Shown here one piece after another: positions 28,895 to 37,671 of a DNA stretch of 64,000 nucleotides (within the stretch, counting starts at the first letter, position 1; each line of letters begins with the position of its first letter). Source of the DNA: Victivallales bacterium (GTDB taxonomy: Bacteria; Verrucomicrobiota; Lentisphaeria; Oligosphaerales; Oligosphaeraceae); NCBI GenBank assembly GCA_017417585.1, contig JAFPYX010000034.1, positions 62,001 to 126,000 of the forward strand, read 5' to 3'. Both the position numbers and the translations under genes were made by a program. Below the pieces are notes generated by a model. It did not search any database and was not told the DNA's origin. It saw only the letters and a list, made by a program, of their open reading frames with translations.

Positions 28895-31800
28895 ATGAAA
28901 CGAGTGTTTCGACTGTTTTTGCTTCTGATCTCCTTGGCATGCTGCGGTGCGGCGGAGACCGGCTGGGACCTCACCCGCCAGGAGGATTGCAACGCCTGGA
29001 CGGCGATGCGCAAGAACCTCACCGTCACGATGACGCCTGACGGACTTCTGCTGGAGGTCACCGGTCCGGATTCCTGCATTGGGATTAAGGGGCTTGAGCT
29101 TTCCCCTGACGGCATCGGGCGCATTGAAATCGAATACCGCGCCACCGGCTTCGAAGGCGGCGCGACCACGGGGCAGCTTTTCTTCGCCAGCGAAGCGGAG
29201 CCGAAATTCACACAGAAGACCCACTTCCAGCTGCCGTCATTGCAATGCGATGGCAAGTGGCACGCCATCACCGTCACTCCGGGCGATATCCCGTATGGCC
29301 CGTCGCTCTGGCAGGACGCCGGGAAAATCGTCAGTCTGCGGCTGGACATGGCGGACCAGGCACCCGGCACCATCACCATCAAGTCGCTGAAGTTGCTCCC
29401 GCCACCCCAGTCTCGCGCCGCGCGTCTTGGCATGCCGGAGAGGCGCGAGGTCACGCTCTCCGCGAAGGATCCCGACAAGGGTGCCGCCGCGCTCTCGGGT
29501 TCCTCCGCGCATTTCACCTCGCCGATGGTCGCCCCCGCCGGCAAATTCAACTACCACGGCCGACGGTTCATCCGCATTCCCTTCAACCTGGAACAGCACG
29601 CCAAACGCGCGCTTCTTCAGACGGCGTGCGATGATCGGCTCACCGCCATCTATCTGAACGGGAAAAAGCTGGAACGCAAGTGGTCAAATGAATGGCGCAC
29701 TACCGATACGGCGGAGCTAGATACGGCGGCCTTGTTGCCTGGCAAGAACCTCCTCGCCGTGGAATACACCAACCAGGACGACATCGGGGGGTTGATGCTC
29801 GACCTCCAGCTCGTGATGGCGGACGGCTCGTACCGAATCATCACCGCCGCCGATGGGCTTGGCGAGGTGGACGGCGTGCCCGCCGACTGGATGCAATTGG
29901 AATTCGACGACTCCGGCTGGGCGGCGTGCGAGACACGCCCGGGCGCGCCAAATCCGCCATGGACCTTCGCCCACGAATACACCTCGATCGACCCGTCGCG
30001 TCTGGGCTACACCGTCACCTTGTGCAGCCAGGACGGCGCGGACATCGTCGTGGCGTTCAGCGGCGTGGACGGTCATCCCATCGGCGACGACGAGAGGCTC
30101 TACACGCGGCTCTACTCCGACCGCAATGTCCTCATCGACAGCCAGATCGGCGTGCCCGCCGAACTCGGCGCCACCCGCGATGCGGACGGCACGGTGGTGC
30201 TCAACGTGAATGATCGCGGCTTCCTGCGCTACGGGCAGGCGACCGGCGGCCACTGGCAGGTCGGCGTGGACGAGCGGTTCCTGGAGGGCGCAAATACCTT
30301 CGACATCCAGCTGCCCGACCGCACCATGGCCGGTGAAAGCGCGGAACTTAGACTTCAGCAGGTTGCCGGCGCACCGGTCCCGATGCTCAACGGCAATCCC
30401 TTCTACTTCAGCATCCTGACCATCGTCCACTTCAACGTCCCCACTGGCATGGAGGGGCCCGGCTCCCCCTTTAACCTCATCACCACCCGCATCGGCGGCT
30501 GGCATGGCATTTGGTGGACTGGTCCCGACGAATATGACTTCGCGCCCGTGGACCGCCAGCTCAACATGTGCCTGGCCCGCTATCCGGACGCGATGCTCGG
30601 GCTCTTCGTGTGGTGCCAGCCTGGTCGCTGGTACCAGGAGCTCTATCCGGAGCGCTGCTCCCTCACCGAGAATGACACCAAGCCCATCCAGTACTACGTC
30701 TCGGCAGTCTCCTTCTCCAACCCCGACTACCAGGCCGACGCCTGCCGTGCGGTCCAGGCGCTCATCCAGCACGTCGAGAAATACTACGGTCCGAAGGTTG
30801 TCCTCTACAACCTGATGGGCGGCGCCACCTGCGAATGGCAGGGCTGGAATTGCCACACTGAGTTCTTCGCCGACTACAACCCGAATTCCATCCCGGATTT
30901 CCAGCGCTATGCCGCGAAATTCGGCAAGGCCGTGGACCACATCCCCACCCGCGCCGAGCGCACCGCCGGATTGCCCGGAGGCATTTTCCGCGACCCCGTG
31001 CGCGACTGGATGCCGATGCTCTATGACGACTTCTACAATGCCGCGATGGCAGAGTGCGTGGCAAAGATCGCCCGCGTTGCCCGCGAGGCGACTGGCGGAA
31101 GGAAACTCATCGGCGCATACTACGGCTACCATCAGGAATACGGCAACCTCGGATACTGCGTGACTTCCGGTGGCCACAACGACTCCTGGCGGCTTGTCAG
31201 TGACCCCGACATGGACTTCTTCCTCTCCCCGCTGAGCTACGGCCTGCGCTCGCTCGGCGCCCCCGCCGCCGACATGAAGCCATACGCCGCACTCCGCCGC
31301 CACGGAAAACTCTCCATCATGGAGGACGACACCCGCACCAGCCTCCTCGCCCCCACCGGCTTCGACCAGACGCTCAATCTTGCGGACACCATCAATGTGC
31401 TCAAGCGCAACGAGGGCATGGCGCTCGCCCGCCGAAATCCATATCTCCAGCTTCCTCTCGTCGGCGGAAACGAGGTCGCCGACCCCACCATCCGCGAGAT
31501 GATGCTGCGCACGATGAAGGTCGGCCAGATGCTCCTGGAGAAGCCCGTGCCCGTCAACGCCGAAATCGCCGCGGTGATTGACGAGAAGTCGCTTTCCTGT
31601 CTTGTGCCCACCCGGCGGACTTTCTCCACGCCTGAGACCGCGCGCTTCGCGTACTCCAACTCCGATGGCGCATTCCAGGACGGACGTCGCGGGGTACTCC
31701 CGCTCTCCGGCGAACTGCTCTACTACCAGCGATACGGTCTCTCGCAGCTCGGCGCTCCCGTGGATGTCATCATGCTCGAAGACGTCCCGGAGGCAGCCGA

Positions 31801-32446
31801 CAAATACAAGATGGTTGTATTTCTGGACGCCTTCCAGGACTCGCCTGCCTTGCGCGATGCCTTGACCGCATTGAAAGCCGCCGGAACCACCGTGGTGGTC
31901 GCCTACGGAGCGGGCTTCATGCAACCTGATGGCGTGGACGCCGAAGCCATGAGCCGTCTCCTCGGCATCCGGCTGGCCGAGACCACGCCCGGCGCATTGC
32001 GCGTGGAATTTTCCGACGGCCGCGAGTGCGGCGCCGAATACCCCGTCCAGCCGCGCTTCACCGTGACCGACGTTGACGCCGAGCCGCTGGGCATCTACGC
32101 GGACGGCGGTGCCGTCGCGGCCGCCCGCAAGGGCGAGGTGTTCTTCTACGGCGGGGCGCTGCTGGACACGGCTTTCCTCCGCGAAGCCGCCCGCACCGCC
32201 GGCGCACACATCTACATGGAAAGCGGCGACAACCTCTTTGCAGGTGGCGACATCCTCTCGCTGCATGCCATCACGCCAGGCACCAAGGCCATCCGCCTGC
32301 CACGCGTCGCCGACGCGGTGGAGATCTACTCCGGAGAGGTCCTGAGCCGCAACACGGATACCCTCACTTTTGAGATGGACTCCTTCGAAACCAAGGTCAT
32401 CCTCTTGGGCAATGCCGACGAAATCTTAAAGCAACTTGCCGAATGA
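28895..32446 (+). CDS. Secreted GH42-like beta-galactosidase-type protein, multidomain
   Basis: The product is about 1183 residues from the ATG at 28895, which begins a signal peptide (MKRVFRLFLLLISLACCGAA); a start at 28838 with a better ribosome-binding site would add a 19-residue n-region. An N-terminal laminin-G-like/carbohydrate-binding region and a jelly-roll region with a typical GH2-style sugar-binding sandwich lead into a TIM barrel containing FVWCQPGRWYQ and LYNLMGGATCEWQGW, where the glutamate is the probable acid/base. A flavodoxin-like domain near the C terminus (about residues 950-1080, with AAGTTVVVAYGAGF) matches the GH42 trimerisation domain. It is probably periplasmic or exported and cleaves beta-linked galactosides or a similar glycan. 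It opens the carbohydrate block with the GH28 gene downstream. Confidence 0.8.
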   Translation: MKRVFRLFLLLISLACCGAAETGWDLTRQEDCNAWTAMRKNLTVTMTPDGLLLEVTGPDSCIGIKGLELSPDGIGRIEIEYRATGFEGGATTGQLFFASEAEPKFTQKTHFQLPSLQCDGKWHAITVTPGDIPYGPSLWQDAGKIVSLRLDMADQAPGTITIKSLKLLPPPQSRAARLGMPERREVTLSAKDPDKGAAALSGSSAHFTSPMVAPAGKFNYHGRRFIRIPFNLEQHAKRALLQTACDDRLTAIYLNGKKLERKWSNEWRTTDTAELDTAALLPGKNLLAVEYTNQDDIGGLMLDLQLVMADGSYRIITAADGLGEVDGVPADWMQLEFDDSGWAACETRPGAPNPPWTFAHEYTSIDPSRLGYTVTLCSQDGADIVVAFSGVDGHPIGDDERLYTRLYSDRNVLIDSQIGVPAELGATRDADGTVVLNVNDRGFLRYGQATGGHWQVGVDERFLEGANTFDIQLPDRTMAGESAELRLQQVAGAPVPMLNGNPFYFSILTIVHFNVPTGMEGPGSPFNLITTRIGGWHGIWWTGPDEYDFAPVDRQLNMCLARYPDAMLGLFVWCQPGRWYQELYPERCSLTENDTKPIQYYVSAVSFSNPDYQADACRAVQALIQHVEKYYGPKVVLYNLMGGATCEWQGWNCHTEFFADYNPNSIPDFQRYAAKFGKAVDHIPTRAERTAGLPGGIFRDPVRDWMPMLYDDFYNAAMAECVAKIARVAREATGGRKLIGAYYGYHQEYGNLGYCVTSGGHNDSWRLVSDPDMDFFLSPLSYGLRSLGAPAADMKPYAALRRHGKLSIMEDDTRTSLLAPTGFDQTLNLADTINVLKRNEGMALARRNPYLQLPLVGGNEVADPTIREMMLRTMKVGQMLLEKPVPVNAEIAAVIDEKSLSCLVPTRRTFSTPETARFAYSNSDGAFQDGRRGVLPLSGELLYYQRYGLSQLGAPVDVIMLEDVPEAADKYKMVVFLDAFQDSPALRDALTALKAAGTTVVVAYGAGFMQPDGVDAEAMSRLLGIRLAETTPGALRVEFSDGRECGAEYPVQPRFTVTDVDAEPLGIYADGGAVAAARKGEVFFYGGALLDTAFLREAARTAGAHIYMESGDNLFAGGDILSLHAITPGTKAIRLPRVADAVEIYSGEVLSRNTDTLTFEMDSFETKVILLGNADEILKQLAE

Positions 32447-32499
32447 CAAGGCTTCAGATCGCCGAAACACAAAAACCATGCCGTTGTATCACATAATAA

Positions 32500-32625
32500 T
32501 TCGATGACCATGGTTTCGACCAGATTTCACTGTCCATCGGGCTTTCGGAAGCGCTTCGAGTCCTGCACGTCAGCGATAGCCATCTGATCTTCGACAACTA
32601 CGCGGCCGCCGTGGAGTTCACTTGA
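32500..32625 (+). pseudogene. Metallophosphoesterase N-terminal remnant
   Basis: The frame following the stop codons at 32494-32499 reads 41 codons to TGA at 32623-32625 and contains LRVLHVSDSHLIFDN, the first metal-binding motif of calcineurin-like phosphoesterases. The preceding ISLSIGLSEA fits the N-terminal strand of that family. There is no start codon, and none of the remaining motifs follow, so this is a short gene relic. The stop overlaps the TTG that opens the GH28 frame. Confidence 0.55.
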
Positions 32626-32660
32626 ACCTCCGCCACAGGAACTCACCCTGCCTCCCTAAG

Positions 32661-34109
32661 ATGAAAATCATTCGTGTCAAATGCAATGGAGTAGAACTAA
32701 TGCTCCACCAGGTGCGTGTTTCCGCCACCCCCTTCAACCGCGTCTGGCCCGGCTACCAGCGCGACCCGAAGCAGTCGGAGAGTGCCTGGTTCGTGGAATT
32801 CGAGCAGTCTGCGCCCGTCATGCTGGACGTCGAATTCGCGGAAGAGCCGCCCGCCACGCTGGAGGTGCGGCCATTCTCCTTAGGGATAGTGCCTGAGCGA
32901 ACCAGTCCACGCACCATGAGACTCCGCCTCACAAAGCCCGCCAAGTTCACGCTCGCGCCATCGGATGGCCATCATGCGTTGCATGTCTTCGCGGACGAGC
33001 CGCTGCACTACTCTGTACAGCCGGATGACCTCTATTTCGGGCCAGGCGAACACGACGCAGGAGTCATCATGCCCGCGCCAGGACAGACGGTTGTCATCGA
33101 CTCTGGGGCCGTGGTTTACGGGATGATCTTCTGCTACAAGGCGGACAATGTCCGTGTGCTGGGGCACGGCATATTGGACTCATCGCGACTCAAATGCCCG
33201 AAGGAGGCGGTAGCCGGCAAACCCGGCGGCGAATTGATGGCGGCCTGTCGAAGGTTGAGTCTCGGCTTCCGCGAACTCTATGTCGGCGGACAGGTCGTAG
33301 TGTGGGGCAGCCGGAACTTCACCATGCGCGGTGTGACTATGGTGGACTCGCCCTCCTGGGCGATATGCGTTCGAAACGGCTGTGAAGGTATCCTTCTCGA
33401 TGATCTCAAAATTGTCGGTCAATGGCGCTACAACTCGGACGGCATCGACTTATGCGCCAGTTCTCGCGCCGTCATCCGAAACTGCTTCATCCGTACCTTT
33501 GATGACTGTCTCATCCTGCGTGCACCATGGCTTCCCGGCGAAACGCCCCAGATGACAGTCGAGGACATCTTGGTGGAGAAGTGCGTCCTCTGGTGCGACT
33601 GGGGAATGGCAATGAAGGCCTGGTGCGGAGAAATGCCCTGTCGCATCCGAAAATGTCGCTTCCAGGATATCGACGTGATCCGCATTACTCACTATGCCAT
33701 CTTCGTCACCACCAAATACGGCTCAGAAGATTCGCTCGTCGAAGACATTTCCTGGAAGAATATCCGGTTGGACACCGACAACTTCTACCCCGAACCACTC
33801 CTCCAGGCATCCGACGAAATGACCTTCCCGGAGCGACCCAATCCGCACGAACCCTACGCTATCGTCCTTGACCACGGACCGCTGGGCCATGACATCGGCA
33901 ATCAGGGCGTGCAGGAAGCAACGGCCCTCGACGGCTACCACATTTGCTACCACGACATCCGCTTCGAGAACCTGCGCTGCCTGGGCCGCCGACTGCCCAT
34001 CTGCCTGACTCCGGACAAGCAGTTGACCATTGAGAACATATCAATGCGAAATATGGACTACAGCCGTATGGAAGTTCGCGGTCCGGTTCATGGCCTCACA
34101 GTGGAATAA
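32661..34109 (+). CDS. GH28 polygalacturonase-like protein
   Basis: About 482 residues from ATG 32661 (the open frame begins at TTG 32622). The right-handed parallel beta-helix is indicated by regularly spaced hydrophobic repeats. GH28 catalytic motifs are present: NSDGIDLCASS (the family NTDG.D motif) and RTFDDCLILR (the DD pair). No signal peptide is evident, so the enzyme may act on imported oligogalacturonides or rhamnogalacturonan fragments, or be exported by an unrecognised route. It follows the GH42-like gene and precedes a block of sugar-acid-type dehydrogenases, consistent with pectin degradation (inference). Confidence 0.85.
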   Translation: MKIIRVKCNGVELMLHQVRVSATPFNRVWPGYQRDPKQSESAWFVEFEQSAPVMLDVEFAEEPPATLEVRPFSLGIVPERTSPRTMRLRLTKPAKFTLAPSDGHHALHVFADEPLHYSVQPDDLYFGPGEHDAGVIMPAPGQTVVIDSGAVVYGMIFCYKADNVRVLGHGILDSSRLKCPKEAVAGKPGGELMAACRRLSLGFRELYVGGQVVVWGSRNFTMRGVTMVDSPSWAICVRNGCEGILLDDLKIVGQWRYNSDGIDLCASSRAVIRNCFIRTFDDCLILRAPWLPGETPQMTVEDILVEKCVLWCDWGMAMKAWCGEMPCRIRKCRFQDIDVIRITHYAIFVTTKYGSEDSLVEDISWKNIRLDTDNFYPEPLLQASDEMTFPERPNPHEPYAIVLDHGPLGHDIGNQGVQEATALDGYHICYHDIRFENLRCLGRRLPICLTPDKQLTIENISMRNMDYSRMEVRGPVHGLTVE

Positions 34110-34597
34110 TATTCAGGAGGCGATGTCCTCCCGCCTTATCATTGAACGGCGGATGCGTGATGGCATCCTGCGCGTCCGCCAGAATGCTCCCGCCAACGCA
34201 AGTCTTGCCAGGGGACTGTTCTTTTTGAAATGTCCTGAATACGCAAGGCGAATCCTGGCCAACGCAGAATGCCTTGACGGGCGCCAGGCTGATTGGCGCG
34301 TATTTTCACCGACGTGCCATGGTTTTACGCCGGAGTTGGTGAGGTTCCACGATGGCTGCCTGAATAACGGAAAGCGTTTTGCGTTGGTCGTTCGTCAGTG
34401 GGGATAACAGTGCCAAGGGAATGTCCAGGTATATGCGGTAGATAGGATAAAGCGGCCGTATTTCAACCGTAGTTCGCTTCGATGGCATTTATCGATGCCT
34501 CAATTGCGAATGGTGCGAAAAAATGATGTGGGCAATGAAAAGGAATTTATATTATTGAAGTGTTCCTTTTTCATTTCCACCTTTTTCATTTCTCACG
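34110..34597. other. Intergenic region of 488 bases without supported gene
   Basis: Short open frames exist on both strands (for example 34306-34488 on the minus strand) but show no recognisable motif, ribosome-binding site or start. The sequence just before 34598 contains the short-word repeat CTTTTTCATTTC twice. This may be a decayed gene or a promoter region for the dehydrogenase block. Confidence 0.4.
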
Positions 34598-35641
34598 ATG
34601 TTGAAGCGTACAGTTGCAGTCATTACCCGCAAGGGCGAAGTCGTCACCCGCAAGGAAGCGGTTCCGGAACTCAAGGAGAACGAAGTGCTGATCAAGGTCA
34701 TGGTGTCGTTGATCAGTCCCGGCACGGAGATGAACAAGCCGCGCGACCGCCGGGTGAAGCCGGATGGCGAAGACGAGGTGTTCGGCTACGCGAATGCCGG
34801 CGAGGTGATGAAGGTCAATGGCGACCCGCGAGGGCTGAAGGCTGGCATGCGGGTGGTCGCGATGGGCACGGGCTATGCCATCCACGGAAACTACGCCGTG
34901 GTGCCGATCAACTTGGTGATGCCGATTCCGGAGGACGTCAGCTACGAAGAGGCGGTCTTCGCGCATCTGGGCATCACCGCGATGCAGGGCGTGCGCCGTG
35001 CGGAACCCGCGCTGGGTTCCTACGGCATCGTGCTGGGGCAGGGCATCGTTGGAAACCTCGCCGCGCAGCTCTTCCAGCTGGCCGGGGCGCGTGTCATCAC
35101 CTGGGAAGGTGTGGCGGCGCGGCTCCGCATCGCCAAAAAATGCGGCGTGAAGAACCAAGTGAACTTCAAGACGACGGACGCCGTCGCGGCGACTCAGGCC
35201 TTCTGCGCCCCCTACGGCGCGGACTTCGCGATGCTGGCCTTCGGCGGAAACGCCACGAAGGCGTTGGACCAGGCGAAGTTGTGCATGAAGGTCTCACAGG
35301 ACGGTCATGCGATGGGCAATATCGTGCTGATCGGCGGCTGCAAGGTCGAGGTCGGCGGCGGCGCCTGGTCCGGCAATCTGGATTTCCGTGCCTCCAGCCG
35401 CACTGGCGCGGGCTACCACGACACCGCGTGGGAGCACGGTCGCGACTATCCGGCGGTCTTCTGCGAGTACAATACCCGCCGCAACATGCACGAGTTCCTC
35501 ACGCTCCTCTCCGAGAAGCGCGTGAAGGTCGCCCCGATGATCACCCACCGAATGCCTCTCGCCGAGGTCGGCGCGGCCGCCGACCTGCTTCTGGAACATC
35601 CTGACCAGGCACTCGGCATGATTCTGGAAATGAAGCACTAA
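34598..35641 (+). CDS. Zinc-binding-type MDR alcohol/polyol dehydrogenase-like protein
   Basis: The 347-residue protein belongs to the medium-chain dehydrogenase/reductase superfamily. The N-terminal GroES-like domain has the pattern SLISPGTEM found in a subgroup that binds sugars or polyols. A nucleotide-binding Rossmann domain follows with GIVLGQGIVGNLAAQL (about residues 140-156). The usual catalytic-zinc cysteine (the GHE region) is not obvious, so it may be a zinc-less member. It is followed 69 bases later by a Gfo/Idh/MocA oxidoreductase and then a creatininase-family gene, all in one direction. This suggests a small catabolic operon for a sugar or sugar derivative. Confidence 0.82.
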   Translation: MLKRTVAVITRKGEVVTRKEAVPELKENEVLIKVMVSLISPGTEMNKPRDRRVKPDGEDEVFGYANAGEVMKVNGDPRGLKAGMRVVAMGTGYAIHGNYAVVPINLVMPIPEDVSYEEAVFAHLGITAMQGVRRAEPALGSYGIVLGQGIVGNLAAQLFQLAGARVITWEGVAARLRIAKKCGVKNQVNFKTTDAVAATQAFCAPYGADFAMLAFGGNATKALDQAKLCMKVSQDGHAMGNIVLIGGCKVEVGGGAWSGNLDFRASSRTGAGYHDTAWEHGRDYPAVFCEYNTRRNMHEFLTLLSEKRVKVAPMITHRMPLAEVGAAADLLLEHPDQALGMILEMKH

Positions 35642-35710
35642 TCTTTAGAGGGTAGAGGTTAGATTAGGTCTCACCTGTCCCATTCGTCCCATCTGTCCCA
35701 TTTTACTACT

Positions 35711-36670
35711 ATGTCATTTCGCATTGGTTTAGTTGGTCTTTGCACTTCGCACCCGGAGGCATGGGTGCCGGAAATCCGTGAGCTGGTCGCCAAGGGCGTC
35801 TTTGACGCCGAGGTCACCGCATGCTGGGACTCCGGAGAGTGCCGCCGTCCCACCTTCGCAAAGGAATTCGCCGAGAAGTTCCAGATCCCCCACGCGGTCG
35901 AGAAGCCCGAGGAGATGATGGATCTGGTGGACGGCGTGATTGTCCACACCACCAACTGGGACCGCCACATCGAGCAGGCGCGGCCTTTCGTCGAGGCCGG
36001 CAAGACGGTCTTCATCGACAAGCCGATGGCGGGGAATTTTCGCGACATCGCGCAGATCCAGGACTGGCTCCAGCGCGGCAAGCGCGTCTTCGGCGGCTCC
36101 GTGATGCGCTTCTGCTACGAGGTGCGCGACTACTTGGCCATCCCCGTCGAGGAGCGCGGCGAAATCACCTGCGCCTACAGCGCGGCGGGCGTTGACGAGT
36201 ACAACTACGGCATCCATGCCTACGCGACCGTGATTGCACTGCTTGGCAAGGGCGTCTCCTCCGCGCGGTGGATCTCCGGCACGCGCCAGAAGCAGCTCGC
36301 GCTGGAATGGGCCAACGGCAAGACCGCGCTGCTGACCGTGGGCGATGCCAAGTGGCTGCCGTTCAATGTCACTGCCTGCAGCGACCGCAAGTTCCAGCAG
36401 ATCGCCATCGACAACATGAAGGTCTATCGCGCCATGCTGGAGGCCGTGATGCCCTGGTTCTGCGATACCACCGGGAAGCTCCCGCCGCCCCTCGCGGCCG
36501 ATGAACTCCTCGAACCCGAATTGGCCGCCATCGCCGCACGGCGCTCCTGGCAGCGCAACGGCGAACGCGTCCTCATCAGTGACCTGCGCATGGACGACGA
36601 TGGCTATGACGGATACGCCTTCGTCCGCGGCTACCGCCGAGCACGCCTGCAGGCTGACGGAACGCTATAA
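35711..36670 (+). CDS. Gfo/Idh/MocA-family oxidoreductase
   Basis: About 319 residues. The N-terminal Rossmann fold starts at FRIGLVGLCTSH, and the family motif at the end of the NAD domain reads FIDKPMAGN, with D in place of the usual E of EKP. The substrate-binding domain contains the GIHAYATV segment, in which the histidine is usual for these enzymes. Family members oxidise or reduce sugars, inositols and related polyols with NAD(P). The substrate cannot be deduced. It sits between the MDR dehydrogenase and the creatininase-like gene, 21 bases before the latter. Confidence 0.88.
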   Translation: MSFRIGLVGLCTSHPEAWVPEIRELVAKGVFDAEVTACWDSGECRRPTFAKEFAEKFQIPHAVEKPEEMMDLVDGVIVHTTNWDRHIEQARPFVEAGKTVFIDKPMAGNFRDIAQIQDWLQRGKRVFGGSVMRFCYEVRDYLAIPVEERGEITCAYSAAGVDEYNYGIHAYATVIALLGKGVSSARWISGTRQKQLALEWANGKTALLTVGDAKWLPFNVTACSDRKFQQIAIDNMKVYRAMLEAVMPWFCDTTGKLPPPLAADELLEPELAAIAARRSWQRNGERVLISDLRMDDDGYDGYAFVRGYRRARLQADGTL

Positions 36671-36691
36671 CTTATTGATTTTAAGTAGGTT

Positions 36692-37501
36692 ATGAATTGG
36701 GAAGAGATTACGTCTCCGGATTTCGCCGCCGCCCGCGAAAGCTGCGGCGGAGTCTGCCTTCTGCCGATGGGCGTGCTGGAGAAGCACGGCACGCATCTGC
36801 CCCTTGGCACGGACGGCCTTTCAGCGCACGAACTGTGCGTGCGTGCGGCTTCCCGTGAGTCGGCGATGGTCTTCCCGGAATACTATTTTGGCTCCATTGC
36901 GGAGGCGCGTCAGCATCCGGGCACGGTCGCGCTGCCCTTCGCGTTGAGCCTGGAGCTCCTGGAGGCGGTGTGCGATGAAATCTCGCGCAACGGCTTCAAG
37001 AAGATCATCCTGGTGAATGCCCACGGGGGGAACGCCTCGCTGCTGGACGCGCTGAGCCTCACGATGCTGAAGAAGCAGAAGGACTACATGGTCTATTACC
37101 GCCGGATTGCCTTCCTGATGGACCACCCGATGATGGAGTCCCGCCAGGAGTGGCACGGTCATGCGGACGAAGGGGAGACCAGCATCATGATGGAACTCTT
37201 CCCCGAACTGGTGCGCAACCACGGCGTTCCCGGTGCCTTCGGATTCCACCACCACCAGCTCCAGCGCCTGGAGGAACTCGGCGTGAATACGCCGGTCGCC
37301 TGGACGGCTGGCTTCCCCGGACATCTCTGCGGGGACGCCACCCCTGGCTCTCCCGAGAAGGGCAAGGTGCTTCTGGAACAGACGCTCGACAACCTGGTGG
37401 CGCTGATTCGATGGGTGAAGACGCACGACGACGCGGAGCGCATCTACCGGGAGTTCCACGCCGCCGCGCAGAATCCCCAGCCCGGTTTCGGCGAGTCTTG
37501 A
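36692..37501 (+). CDS. Creatininase-family amidohydrolase
   Basis: The 269-residue protein has all the metal-binding motifs of the creatininase superfamily: LPMGVLEKHGTHLPLGTD (Glu, His and Asp ligands), VNAHGGN, and GHADEGETS with the second-site glutamate. Members hydrolyse cyclic amides or deformylate, as in creatininase, mycofactocin MftE and ArfB. In PVC genomes many occur beside sugar-oxidising enzymes, as here, and their substrate is unknown. It is the last gene of the three-gene dehydrogenase operon and is followed by the MITE-like element. Confidence 0.88.
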   Translation: MNWEEITSPDFAAARESCGGVCLLPMGVLEKHGTHLPLGTDGLSAHELCVRAASRESAMVFPEYYFGSIAEARQHPGTVALPFALSLELLEAVCDEISRNGFKKIILVNAHGGNASLLDALSLTMLKKQKDYMVYYRRIAFLMDHPMMESRQEWHGHADEGETSIMMELFPELVRNHGVPGAFGFHHHQLQRLEELGVNTPVAWTAGFPGHLCGDATPGSPEKGKVLLEQTLDNLVALIRWVKTHDDAERIYREFHAAAQNPQPGFGES

Positions 37502-37509
37502 AATCGTTT

Positions 37510-37660
37510 TTGGGGAATTATATCGTTGAGTTGCCTGGTTTCCGGAAGATTTCCGGGACATCTGGGACATCCGGGACACACGGGACAAGGTGATCGCAAG
37601 CCACCGTCCCAATCGTCCCATTTTATCCGGTTAGGCAACTTAACGTTATAATTCCCAAAT
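37510..37660. mobile_element. MITE-like element, copy A, with long terminal inverted repeats
   Basis: The left end (37513-37536) begins GGGAATTATA and ends AGTTGCCT. The right end (37633-37656) is its inverted counterpart, AGGCAACT...TATAATTCCC, matching at 22 of 24 positions. Between them lie GGGACA-type short repeats and CAAGGTGATCGCAAGCCA. The element is about 145 bases long and has no coding capacity. A clearly related copy lies in opposite orientation at 53537-53671. It is bounded by the creatininase and helicase genes. Confidence 0.8.
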
Positions 37661-37671
37661 ATTACTGGATA

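Noticed and set aside
34030-34407. Open frame overlapping the end of the GH28 gene
   Set aside because: No recognisable motif, no ribosome-binding site, and it overlaps the GH28 coding region in another frame.
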